Shown here one piece after another: positions 1 to 8,029 of a stretch of 41,003 nt of DNA (the stretch's first letter is position 1; every line of letters starts with the position of its first letter). Both the position numbers and the translations under genes were made by a program. Source of the stretch: XYA12-FULL-58-9 sp001798605 (lineage in GTDB: Bacteria > Myxococcota > XYA12-FULL-58-9); assembly GCA_036736205.1 (NCBI GenBank), contig DAINMX010000031.1, forward strand, positions 1-41,003. The letters are read 5' to 3'. The notes under the pieces are model-generated. The model saw only the letters and a program-made list of their open reading frames with translations. It searched no databases and had not been told where the DNA came from.

Positions 1-24
1 GAAATACCATTCTCCGAATGAGCC

Positions 25-1182
25 CTAGATCACGCAGGCCGGATCGATAATGGCGAGCACCTCTTCCACGTCTACCTTTTTGGCGAACCGAATCACTCGA
101 GCGCGAGCAGGCAATTCATTGTCTGAGCAGTTCTTGGTCTTGTCGATACAAATGATGAGACGCTCGAGCCCGGCTTGGTGCAAGGTCGCGATCTTGTGCT
201 CGAGGTATTCCGGAGTCCAAAAGCCGACGATCTCGAGAAACCAACGGTCATAGGGTGGGCCGCGTCGTACCAAGGAGAAGTCGGGAAAGATCAGTGAACG
301 ACCCACAGGGATCGGTTCCGGTTCGCGAATCAAGTCCCAATCGGCGGTGATCTGGCCAAACTCTCGGGCAAACCGTTCCTCCAAGCGACTGTCGAAGCGC
401 TTGGGCTCTTTGCCAGGAAAAATCGGTGCACCGGTGGCGAGGATGAGCTGCTTGCTCTCCGAGCCGAGCACGATGTCTGCCTCGAGATAGAAGCGATTGC
501 ACCACGATAATGGCGGCAAGAGCTCAGCGAGTGCGCGGCCATACACCAGGGTGCGTTGAAACAGTGACAACGGACCCGATATTTCCATTTGCGCAGCGTT
601 TGAGGCCTTGTCGAACATGACATTACAGATGAGCCCACGAAACTTTGCATGTCGCACAACCGGCCGGGCGTTACCCTGCAACCGCACCCGAACCCCGGTG
701 CTCTGTTTCAGCATGGCCTGAACAAGGATGAGGTTCGCACGGGCACTGAGCTCGGAAGGTGACAATGGCTCTTTGGGGGCGTGTACCCTTCTTTCCCGCG
801 GCAGATCAGCGAACAGAGACGCCTCAAGGTCCTTTGGCGTAACCCGTAGCTCGTCAGCGACTCTTTCTAGGGCACCGTCGCGGCCATGCTCCGCGGCAGC
901 AGTGAACAGACGTGTCCGCGCCTTGTGGGGGGCAATCGCGGCTTCAATGTCAAAACGCCACAGTCGCCGTATCGTCTGTTGGGCGAGCAACAGCTTGGAA
1001 GAGGGTGCGGCAAAGGGCAAGCCACCGCGGAGATGTTCGTCGAGGAGCTTGCGTGGTTTCCCCTCAAAACGTTGTACTTCTTCGAGCAGGAGGGCGATCC
1101 AGGGTGTGTCGCTGTGATTGAGAAAATCCGGTCGCACTGCATCGCCGGCAATTGTGGTGGGCAGTTGGCTCACGTTTGGCAT
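25..1182 (-). CDS. Bax1-like nuclease partner of XPB helicase (DUF790 family)
   Basis: The predicted protein is about 385 residues. Its C-terminal part carries a PD-(D/E)xK-like nuclease signature: FPDFSL, then the block LEIVGFWTPEYLEHK and a following strand LERLIICIDK, as in the DUF790/Bax1 family. Bax1 is known from archaea as a structure-specific nuclease that works with the XPB helicase. Here it lies just downstream of an XPB-like helicase on the same strand, which strongly supports the call. I chose the ATG at 1182 because a GGAG lies 12 bases upstream and the reading frame before it looks non-coding. A longer frame is open up to 1332 and would overlap the helicase. The role in DNA repair is inferred from the family and the pairing. 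The gene stops 25 bases from the window edge, so what follows it is not visible. Confidence 0.8.
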   Translation of the reverse strand: MPNVSQLPTTIAGDAVRPDFLNHSDTPWIALLLEEVQRFEGKPRKLLDEHLRGGLPFAAPSSKLLLAQQTIRRLWRFDIEAAIAPHKARTRLFTAAAEHGRDGALERVADELRVTPKDLEASLFADLPRERRVHAPKEPLSPSELSARANLILVQAMLKQSTGVRVRLQGNARPVVRHAKFRGLICNVMFDKASNAAQMEISGPLSLFQRTLVYGRALAELLPPLSWCNRFYLEADIVLGSESKQLILATGAPIFPGKEPKRFDSRLEERFAREFGQITADWDLIREPEPIPVGRSLIFPDFSLVRRGPPYDRWFLEIVGFWTPEYLEHKIATLHQAGLERLIICIDKTKNCSDNELPARARVIRFAKKVDVEEVLAIIDPACVI

Positions 1183-1225
1183 GACGCAGTATGTCTCCGC
1201 TTTCTGGGCGCCCAATTCTTCGCAT

Positions 1226-2701
1226 TCACCACGAGCGGTCCCAACTGCTGTTCCCCTGGGACGGCGGCGCATGGGCATAGCCGGCCATGGGTGGGTGAGC
1301 CGATGCTCCCCAACGTTGATTGGGTGAGCCATGGCGGGACGACTCTCTGTGGCAGCCGAGCCCCTGCCTTCGCCGCTGTGCGTGCCTCACCTCGGTGGTG
1401 TCAGCGGCGACGAGTTCAAAGACCTGTGCCCGCTTGCCCGGTGAAGGTCGCAACAGTCGGCCAATGCGTTGCACTTGCTCCCGTTCGCTCGTGCCGCCAC
1501 CGACGATCACTGCGACATCCGCGTCAGGAACATCGAGTCCCTCGTTGAGGACCCGTGCCGACACCAGCGCACGAAGCTCGCCAGTACGAAAGCGCTCGAG
1601 GGCTTTTGCTCTCTCTCGGCGCTTGATGTCGCAGGTGATCGGCATGATCAAAAACTCGCGAGCAATGGCGTAGGATGTTTCGTTGTCGGCGGTGAAGACC
1701 AGAATCCGAGCGTTGGTGAAACGCCGCAAGATGTGTGCAAGGGTGGCGCGCTTCGCGTCGATGTAAGAGAGCAGGCTCCGCGCCCGCCGCCATGACTCCA
1801 ATGCTCGCCTGCCGTCATCGGTTTGGTTGGCAAAACGGATGAAGTCGGCCCAGGTGGCCATTGGGTTTAGGCGGAAGAATTGCCGGCACACCGGTCGGAA
1901 GCGCGCCATGTCGAGCTCGTAGACGGCTCGCTCGTTCTCATTGAGAGGCAAAGTAAGCGTCGTCAACTCATATTCGGCCAGGTATTCGCCAGTGAGGTCC
2001 GCGATAGCGAGCTCATAGACGACCGGACCCAGAAGTTCGCGCAACCGCGTAATAGCAGCGATGTCCTTTGGCGGTGTGGCTGTGAGACCAAGTCGCAAGG
2101 ACGCCGCGGACATCACCAACACCTCCTCTCGCACCCCTGAACCAAAGTGATGCACCTCATCGATGATCAAGAGGTCGAACTCGTTGCCGATGCGAGACAT
2201 GTGACGATAGGCGCTCTCAAAGGTCGCAACGGTCACCAGCCCATGTCGAAACTCGCCATCGCCGAAACAGCCGGGAAGAACACCGAGACACTTCTCAATT
2301 TCTTGACACCATTGAGCCAGTAGGACCCGGGTAGGTACCAACACCAAAGCAGGTAGATTGGAAGCAGCGATAGCGGCGATTGCCAATCTTGTCTTGCCAC
2401 TGCCTGTCGGCAACGCCACGATGCCGCGCCGCCCGCCCAGTTGCCAGGCGTGTAACGCACTCTCTTGATAGGGGCGCAGAGACACAGGTTCGCGGATGTT
2501 GAGGCGCGCCTTTGGGCGTACGTGATCCTCGACCTCGAGGTTGCGTTGGCGCAACATGGTGACAACCTCGTTGTATCGATGGGCAGGCGCTCGAAACTCC
2601 GAAGTGCGCGGGTCCCAAGTGACGCCGGGGACGTCGCCGAATTCGAGATTGTTTGGTGGCTCGCTTAAGATGAGTGTTCCGCGGTCGAATCGCAAAATCA
2701 T
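1226..2701 (-). CDS. XPB/Rad25-type superfamily 2 DNA helicase
   Basis: The product is about 491 residues and has a full set of SF2 motifs: Walker A ALPTGSGKT near residue 97, DEVHH near 181, TATP near 207, and motif VI QRIGRLLRP near 411. A short N-terminal region with a WDPRTSEFRAP segment resembles the damage-recognition part of XPB proteins. XPB unwinds DNA in nucleotide excision repair and, in archaea, partners Bax1, which follows here after a 44-base gap. The ATG at 2701 is preferred over two GTG codons just before it, though no clear ribosome site is seen. The last 40 or so residues after RRRQGLG are rich in H, P, S, W and R and look unlike a normal XPB end. They may be a frameshifted tail. 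Confidence 0.85.
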   Translation of the reverse strand: MILRFDRGTLILSEPPNNLEFGDVPGVTWDPRTSEFRAPAHRYNEVVTMLRQRNLEVEDHVRPKARLNIREPVSLRPYQESALHAWQLGGRRGIVALPTGSGKTRLAIAAIAASNLPALVLVPTRVLLAQWCQEIEKCLGVLPGCFGDGEFRHGLVTVATFESAYRHMSRIGNEFDLLIIDEVHHFGSGVREEVLVMSAASLRLGLTATPPKDIAAITRLRELLGPVVYELAIADLTGEYLAEYELTTLTLPLNENERAVYELDMARFRPVCRQFFRLNPMATWADFIRFANQTDDGRRALESWRRARSLLSYIDAKRATLAHILRRFTNARILVFTADNETSYAIAREFLIMPITCDIKRRERAKALERFRTGELRALVSARVLNEGLDVPDADVAVIVGGGTSEREQVQRIGRLLRPSPGKRAQVFELVAADTTEVRHAQRRRQGLGCHRESSRHGSPNQRWGASAHPPMAGYAHAPPSQGNSSWDRSW

Positions 2702-2925
2702 CACCACAGGCAGAGCAAACAGCGTGCCGTCGGTAATGGCACCAAATATATGAGTGGGTCGAGGTCAATAGTGTCGCAGTGTTTCAATTCGATACACGGA
2801 GACCTGCAGAGCCTTTTATGATGCGGGTCGGAGCGATTCATGGCGATTTAGCCACAGAGGCCTTGTGCGTTTTTTTGGGCTGAACAATCGTGGAAGTACG
2901 TGGCGGGCCAAAATCAATGACTCAC

Positions 2926-3192
2926 TCACCGGTAGACTTCACGACGGTGAGCGACACGAATTACGAGTACAACTAAACAGTCGTCCTCGATGCCGTAAAC
3001 AATCCGGTAGTCGCCAACGCGCACACGCCACAGGGCATACTCACCTGCAAGCTTCTTCACTCCCGAAGGGCGCGGGTTCGTCGCAAGGCTTTCAATCTTC
3101 CGCCCCAAACGACGTTGGATGCTTTTGTCTAGCTTTTCAAAGTCGCGAAACGCTGCGGGTCTAAATTCAATTCGATAGGTCTCAGAGGCCAA
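2926..3192 (-). CDS. RelE/ParE-family toxin
   Basis: This 88-residue basic protein has the RelE/ParE layout: a YRIEF strand at the start, the helix block AFRDFEKLDKSIQRRLGRKI, then the beta sheet LWRVRVGDYRIVYGI and a closing RVAHRREVYR. RelE-type members cut mRNA at the ribosome, whereas ParE-type members poison gyrase. The sequence alone does not settle which, although the R, Y and H/R residues in the last 30 positions fit the RelE side. The start is a TTG that overlaps the last 11 bases of the antitoxin gene, so translation is probably coupled to it. No internal ATG would keep the fold intact. Confidence 0.85.
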   Translation of the reverse strand: MASETYRIEFRPAAFRDFEKLDKSIQRRLGRKIESLATNPRPSGVKKLAGEYALWRVRVGDYRIVYGIEDDCLVVLVIRVAHRREVYR

Positions 3193-3430
3193 GGCGTGTC
3201 TTCACTTCCTCCCAAGGGATGTTGGGTCCCGGCTCATTCAACGCCTCCTGCGCAGCTTTGATATCCATCCGATCCTCAAAGTCTTCAAGAGCTTCAAGGT
3301 CAGCAATGGGCACGACTGCGGCGACGCTCTTGCCGTTGCGGGTAAGTACGACCCGCTCGGAACGAGCATAGGCGGCGTCAACGACGCTGGAGAAATCTTT
3401 CCGGGCTTCTGTGGTGGTCAATTTGACCAT
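3182..3430 (-). CDS. Phd/YefM-family antitoxin
   Basis: The protein has 82 residues and begins with the typical Phd/YefM N-terminus MVKLTTTEARKDFSSVV, followed by the second strand block ERVVLTRNGKSVAAVVP and an acidic C-terminal half that would wrap the toxin. Members of the family bind their own promoter and neutralise the partner RelE toxin, whose gene overlaps the stop codon here. The ATG at 3430 has GGAG seven bases upstream. An in-frame extension to 3478 runs into the promoter and is rejected. The module directly follows a truncated gene on the same strand, which suggests that it arrived by insertion. Confidence 0.88.
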   Translation of the reverse strand: MVKLTTTEARKDFSSVVDAAYARSERVVLTRNGKSVAAVVPIADLEALEDFEDRMDIKAAQEALNEPGPNIPWEEVKTRLGL

Positions 3431-3469
3431 GTTGAGACTCCAATTGCCGAATACGTACAAATTACACAT

Positions 3470-3498
3470 ATTGTACAACTTGTATAATCAAGAAGCAA
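3470..3498 (-). promoter_or_regulatory. Promoter and operator of the Phd/RelE operon
   Basis: On the minus strand TTGCTT (3493-3498) and TACAAT (3470-3475) are separated by exactly 17 bases, a good sigma-70 arrangement about 40 bases before the antitoxin ATG. The inverted repeat TACAA-N-TTGTA (3474-3484) and the palindrome TTGTACAA (3471-3478) overlap the -10 element. This is where a Phd-type antitoxin would be expected to bind and repress its own operon. The -35 box lies within the reading frame of the upstream truncated gene. Confidence 0.5.
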
Positions 3499-3763
3499 AC
3501 CTGGTGGGATGGCACCTAGAAGAATGCGTCGATGCCGGGATGTTGATGTCAGAAACACCGAGGACCTGATACCGGTCTGCAGCCGCGATTTCCCCAGTGA
3601 GCAGAGCGTCGATGATCTCCACGGTGTCTTTCGGCATATTCTTTGCCCCGAGGGGCATGACCGCAAGTTTGGGCTTTTCCGCAAAGACTGTTGTTGGCAA
3701 CGACAACGTCAAAACGGCCGCAACAAGGGACGATCGCGTCTGTCGGCAAAGAGCAGACATCAT
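3488..3763 (-). pseudogene. Truncated secreted-protein gene (5' remnant)
   Basis: The frame encodes about 91 residues. It opens with a clear signal peptide (SLVAAVLTLSLPTTVFA) and continues KPKLAVMPLGAKN, then a helix, then RYQVLGVSDIN. That pattern is the start of a class of deltaproteobacterial secreted proteins that assess a set of factors with a LAV-L domain and normally run for several hundred residues. Here the recognisable part stops near SDIN and is followed by about 16 unrelated residues and a stop. The ATG at 3763 has GGAGG five bases upstream, and that site overlaps the stop region of the upstream HATPase-PilZ gene, so the two were once coupled. The Phd/RelE promoter begins inside the tail, suggesting that the toxin module replaced the rest of the gene. 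The original function is unknown. Confidence 0.6.
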
Positions 3764-3773
3764 CCGCACCTCC

Positions 3774-5186
3774 TCACGTCGTTGGAACCTTCATGGCCCA
3801 CCGCTTGGTCAAGGTATCGTGACGGAGCAACAAGATGCGGCCTTTCTCGTCGAGTACGCGAAAGAACACCGTTACGGGCTCTCCGGGGTGGGTTCCACCC
3901 GTTGACCATGTCTGAATGATCTTGGATACCGAACACGTCTGCCCTCTTGAGGTAATTCGTCCGGGCTGCGCACGACCATATGCCTCCAAGGCATCCAGCG
4001 GGTGCACCAACTGCAAACCGATTCCACGACAGCCGTGTGTCGAGCTTCTCCCGCTCCAGCGGACAACGCCGCGCAGGGAAAATGGCGACTGGTCTGGAGC
4101 GATTTGAACGCGCAGTGACAGTACATCACCCCGCTTTGATTTGGTCTCGTCGTTGATCTGGACAAACGCACCGGAGACAGAGATGTCTCGTACAATTGCC
4201 TTCCCCTCAGTTGCACTCAGTTCCGACGTTGTTATTCGAGCATCCCAAGCGGTTGCCATGCGGAAGTGGCGTCGCAGTGTGAGCTCGGGAGAGAGTGCAC
4301 AAAGATTGAATGTTGGACATGCACCCCGCGATTCGCGCATGCGTCGAGTGCGGCTGGAAAGGACAACGAACTCTGTGAATTGACTTGGGTTTATGTTGAT
4401 GACGAGTCGATCGACACTTCTCAGCATCATGAACAGGCCGAGGCCTGCGCCGCCAAGTTTCGTTTCGTGTTGGGCTTTGTCCACTGAATAACATTCTCGC
4501 AGTCTTCCAATCACGCGATCGAGTGACATCGAACCGTAATAGTCGCGCACCGCAATGCCCACATGATGATTGTCTGCGCCAAACATCACGACAAACGGCC
4601 GCTTTGATCGCACACGCTCCGACCGGTTCCTTATAGCATTGGTGTGTTCGCCATTCGTCGTTGCCGGCGCGTTGTAGACGGCATTGGTGAACATTTCCTC
4701 CAGGGCGGTCTCGAGGATCTCGCGTCGGGTCTTTGTGATGCCGCACTCTTGCAAGAATGCACCCAGTCGACCGAGATGGGCGTCTTTGTTTGCCGATGTT
4801 GCTTCGTGGAATGTATGGATCGTCGCACCCCACTCTAGAAGTCCGGCGAGTCCGAGAAACTCCCCGGTGCGGATGTGACGAAGGGTGGACGACAGCCCTG
4901 CCAAATCAACATCTGGCTTGGCACCAATGAGGTGCCGGACCCGTGGACAAGCAAAGGCATTCCCTTCGTCATGACCCGTGCCATCGGGATGCCGCCCCAT
5001 TTCCCAAACGTGAATAATGGGCAGCTCTCGTGTGGACGAGGGTGGCGGAACGCTTCCTACTTCCTGCAAGATCGCGATTACCGATGGGTCGTCGGTCTTC
5101 GGATCGACCCACTTCTCTCCTAACTCGTCTAGGGCCGAGACGAGCCGAGCGCGAAGCTCTGGTTTGTGCACATCCAAAATGACCAT
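3774..5186 (-). CDS. HATPase-PilZ two-domain regulatory protein
   Basis: The protein is about 470 residues. The first 130 or so residues match no domain I can name. Residues near 150-275 are a GHKL ATP-binding domain of the anti-sigma/serine-kinase kind: N-box ALEEMFTNAVYNAPA, a G1-like block VGIAVRDYYGSM, and a G2 block LGGAGLGL. No phospho-acceptor His domain is visible. Residues near 305-400 form a PilZ domain with both cyclic-di-GMP motifs intact, an RxxxR (RRHFR) and DISVSG. A further 60 residues follow. The likely role is to link cyclic-di-GMP to an ATP-dependent switch, but this is inferred. ATG 5186 is preferred over a TTG at 5237, which has no ribosome site. The downstream truncated gene was translationally coupled to it. 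Confidence 0.75.
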   Translation of the reverse strand: MVILDVHKPELRARLVSALDELGEKWVDPKTDDPSVIAILQEVGSVPPPSSTRELPIIHVWEMGRHPDGTGHDEGNAFACPRVRHLIGAKPDVDLAGLSSTLRHIRTGEFLGLAGLLEWGATIHTFHEATSANKDAHLGRLGAFLQECGITKTRREILETALEEMFTNAVYNAPATTNGEHTNAIRNRSERVRSKRPFVVMFGADNHHVGIAVRDYYGSMSLDRVIGRLRECYSVDKAQHETKLGGAGLGLFMMLRSVDRLVININPSQFTEFVVLSSRTRRMRESRGACPTFNLCALSPELTLRRHFRMATAWDARITTSELSATEGKAIVRDISVSGAFVQINDETKSKRGDVLSLRVQIAPDQSPFSLRGVVRWSGRSSTHGCRGIGLQLVHPLDALEAYGRAQPGRITSRGQTCSVSKIIQTWSTGGTHPGEPVTVFFRVLDEKGRILLLRHDTLTKRWAMKVPTT

Positions 5187-5332
5187 GTCTGAGACATAAC
5201 CCCGCAGAATTGACGCCTGCAGTCCCACTTTGGCCAAGAAAACAAGGATTGTCCAAAATGTCGCGGGCCTGGCGGTGGTGCCGACCCCGGCCGGTCATTC
5301 CAATGGGAGGTCAGTGATCAGAACGAACCGAC

Positions 5333-6562
5333 TCAAGCCGTGGCTTGGTGGTGCGGCACGGTCTTGTAGGTGATGCAATCCTGCACCGGGCAGATGTGTT
5401 TGCACATCAGGCAACCGAAGCACTCGTCCTCGTCAACGATCGGCATGCGGTCGTCTTGGATTGAGATGGCCTGGGCCGCGCCGTCGCGGCAGGTGAGGAA
5501 GCACTGACCACAACCGATGCATTTGTCATGGTCAATTACCGAGATGGCTTGGGTGGCGTGGCTGAGTTGGTTGGGTTCAACCACGTTGCGAACGGCCTTG
5601 CCGACCATCTGCTGGACACTCTCATAGCCATGGTCCACCAAGTAGTCGCTGAGTCCTTCGTCCATGTCCTCGACGATCCGGAAGCCATGTTGCAATATCG
5701 CCGTCGTCACCTGCAGAGTGCTGGCGCCAAGGAGCAGATACTCGACACAATCGATCCAGGTGTAGATGCCGCCCATACCCGATAGCGGAATCTTCAGGCG
5801 CTCATCCCGAGCCATGTCGGAGATGAATCGCAGACCGATGGGTTTCACCGCCGTGCCCGAATAGCCGCTGGAAGACGACTTACCACCCACGTTTGGTAGG
5901 GGGGTGGCGGTGTCGAGATCAACGCCGGTGAGTGCCTTGACGGTGTTGATGGCAGAGATGGCATCGGCACCCCCTGCTTGCGCCGCGAGGGCCAAGGGCA
6001 ACATGTCCGCGACGTTGGGGGTCATCTTGGCCATCACCGGAATCGAGCACGCCGATTTCGTGATGGAGGTGAGCTTCTCGACCACAGCGGTATCTTGACC
6101 GGCCTTGTGCCCGGTTCCTTCCACAGTCATTTGTGGACACGAGAAGTTACACTCGATCATATCGGCGCCCGCGTCTTCGGCCATCTTCGCGAGCTTTTCC
6201 CAATCGGTGGCATGGGTGAGCCCCATGATGGACGCGACCAGGGCCTTGTGGGGGTAATTCTTCTTGAGACGGGCGAGGTCCACGAAGTTGTCCTTCGTGG
6301 GTCGATCGGAGATCTGTTCGACGTTCTGCAGTCCCACCACCCTCTGGCTGCCGCGATGGAGAGGATTGAGGCGGGGAGAGGGATGCGTAATCTTCACTTC
6401 GTAGTCGAGACCGACAGTCTTGTAGACGACACCGCCCCAACCCATGTCGAAGGCGCGAGCACACATGTCGTAGGTGTTACCAACCGGTGATGAGGAAAGG
6501 CAGAACGGATTGGGGAATGTGACCCCACAGAAATTGATAGAGAGATCGATTCCCCTCGTCAT
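5333..6562 (-). CDS. preA: Dihydropyrimidine dehydrogenase subunit PreA
   Basis: PreA is the catalytic subunit of NAD-dependent dihydropyrimidine dehydrogenase, which reduces uracil and thymine to the 5,6-dihydro forms in the cytoplasm. The 409-residue protein has the FMN-binding dihydroorotate-dehydrogenase-like barrel (NFCGVTFPNPFCLSSSPVGN at the start, IECNFSCPQ with the expected active-site Cys, GGIYTW and the phosphate-site glycines). It ends in two 4Fe-4S motifs, CIGCGQCFLTC and CFGCLMCKHICP, near residues 345-395. Length and order match the family. Its ATG overlaps the preT stop by four bases (ATGA), so the two are co-translated. It is the last gene of its group on this strand, and no terminator hairpin was found after it. 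Confidence 0.95.
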   Translation of the reverse strand: MTRGIDLSINFCGVTFPNPFCLSSSPVGNTYDMCARAFDMGWGGVVYKTVGLDYEVKITHPSPRLNPLHRGSQRVVGLQNVEQISDRPTKDNFVDLARLKKNYPHKALVASIMGLTHATDWEKLAKMAEDAGADMIECNFSCPQMTVEGTGHKAGQDTAVVEKLTSITKSACSIPVMAKMTPNVADMLPLALAAQAGGADAISAINTVKALTGVDLDTATPLPNVGGKSSSSGYSGTAVKPIGLRFISDMARDERLKIPLSGMGGIYTWIDCVEYLLLGASTLQVTTAILQHGFRIVEDMDEGLSDYLVDHGYESVQQMVGKAVRNVVEPNQLSHATQAISVIDHDKCIGCGQCFLTCRDGAAQAISIQDDRMPIVDEDECFGCLMCKHICPVQDCITYKTVPHHQATA

Positions 6563-7854
6563 AACGCCACCTGCCCTTCGCTGAGAAGCTCGTGAATAGC
6601 CTCAGCCGCTCGTTTTCCATCTCCCACCGCATCGACGACGGTGCCTGCGCCGCGAACGACATCTCCGCCGGCGAAGACCTTCTTCATGGTGGTGGCTTGT
6701 GATTGTTTGTCTGCAGTCGCCAAGCCGCGGTCGCTCTTGAAAGGTGTGATGATGCCGCCGACGGCCTCGGTCGCTCCTTGGCCAATGGCTTGCACGAGCG
6801 CGCCCACCTTCAAAGAGAATCGAGTGCCGTCGACTTTCTTGGCGTTATCAGGGGTAAGCTTTCCAGGCACGACCCATTCGGTCTCGTGGCCCTCGATACC
6901 AACAACGCGACCATTTTCTCCGAGCACTTTGCTGACCTGAGCCTGTGGTTTGATCACCACGCCGAGCTCCATCGCTTCGATGATTTCATCGCCCATGGCT
7001 GGCAGCTCGGTCATCCCCTCGAGGGCGAGGGCGTAAACTCGTTTGGCTCCCAGGCGAATGGCGGTGGTAGCAACGTCCATGGCCACTGAGCCGCCGCCAA
7101 TGATCGCGACGAACTGGTCCTTGACCAGCGTCCTAATCGTTTCTGGTGCCACCCGTGCATCATCGAGGAACGTGAGCGCCGTGGTAACACCATCGAGATC
7201 GGCACCAGGAATGTTTAGGGCCAGCGGCTTCCATAAACCGGGGGCCACAAACACCGCGGAGTAGCCCTCGTCGAGGAGTTTGGCCGCAGCGTTTTTGCTC
7301 TCGATGCGGGTGTTGGTGCGAATTTCCACACCCAAAGCGGTAATCTCATTGAGGTCGGTTTCGAGATCCTCAACCGTCAAACGGGTTTCCGGTACACCGT
7401 AACGCAGCATGCCCCCGGCTTGTTTTCTCGCCTCAAAGATGGTGACCGGATAGCCGTAGGTGGCCAGGCGCGCAGCAGCGGTGAGGCCAGCAGGACCGGC
7501 ACCAATGACAGCCACCTTGTGTGGGAGTTCTTTGCCTTTGGCAAACGCCTTGACCCCTTGGCTGCGACCATAGTCAACCGCGAATCGTTGCAGACCGTCG
7601 ATGTCGATGGGCTGACCAATGCCGGAGCGCAAACAAGCGCGCACGCAGGTGTCGTCGGTGGGACAAACGTTCGCACAAACGCCACCCAAGGGGTTGTTGC
7701 CGAGGACGGTTCTGGCGGCACCCTTGAGGTTCATAAAACGAATCTGTCGGATGAACTTCGCCGGGTCGGTACCGCCGGGACACGCCTGACTGCAGGGTGC
7801 GTCGTGACAAAGAAGGCAACGATTCGCCTCGTCGATTGCTTGCTGGACATTCAT
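6559..7854 (-). CDS. preT: Dihydropyrimidine dehydrogenase subunit PreT
   Basis: PreT is the NADH-oxidising flavoprotein subunit that feeds electrons to PreA. The 431-residue protein begins with a cysteine-rich 4Fe-4S region (CLLCHDAPCSQACPGGTDP and CANVCPTDDTCVRAC). It continues with an FAD-binding Rossmann site VIGAGPAGLTAAARLA, a second nucleotide site IIGGGSVAMDVA for NAD(P)H, and the closing FAGGDVVRGAGTVVDAVGDGK. This is the glutamate-synthase small-subunit-like fold of the PreT family. The ATG at 7854 has GGAG eight bases upstream and starts right before the MNVQQAIDEANRCLLC block typical of the family. An in-frame TTG at 7911 is less likely. Confidence 0.95.
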   Translation of the reverse strand: MNVQQAIDEANRCLLCHDAPCSQACPGGTDPAKFIRQIRFMNLKGAARTVLGNNPLGGVCANVCPTDDTCVRACLRSGIGQPIDIDGLQRFAVDYGRSQGVKAFAKGKELPHKVAVIGAGPAGLTAAARLATYGYPVTIFEARKQAGGMLRYGVPETRLTVEDLETDLNEITALGVEIRTNTRIESKNAAAKLLDEGYSAVFVAPGLWKPLALNIPGADLDGVTTALTFLDDARVAPETIRTLVKDQFVAIIGGGSVAMDVATTAIRLGAKRVYALALEGMTELPAMGDEIIEAMELGVVIKPQAQVSKVLGENGRVVGIEGHETEWVVPGKLTPDNAKKVDGTRFSLKVGALVQAIGQGATEAVGGIITPFKSDRGLATADKQSQATTMKKVFAGGDVVRGAGTVVDAVGDGKRAAEAIHELLSEGQVAL

Positions 7855-8029
7855 ACCTGAGCTCCGAGTCTTCGTTTGGTCCAAAACGTCTGTATAATAC
7901 TCCCTGGCCAAAAGATCATAGGCAAAAAGCTAGGATCGAATCCGCCGTCTCATTGGTTAGCGTGGGATTTTTGGACAATGCGGCGCTCATCCAGGCGAGA
8001 CGCAGGTATCCGATGGCGTGACTTTGCCG

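Noticed and set aside
2702..2925. A tRNA or small RNA gene between the helicase and the RelE toxin
   Set aside because: No cloverleaf arms, T-loop consensus or promoter-terminator pair could be found in this 220-base stretch.
7855..7911. An earlier TTG start for preT at 7911
   Set aside because: The ATG at 7854 has GGAG upstream and matches the start of the family's conserved region.
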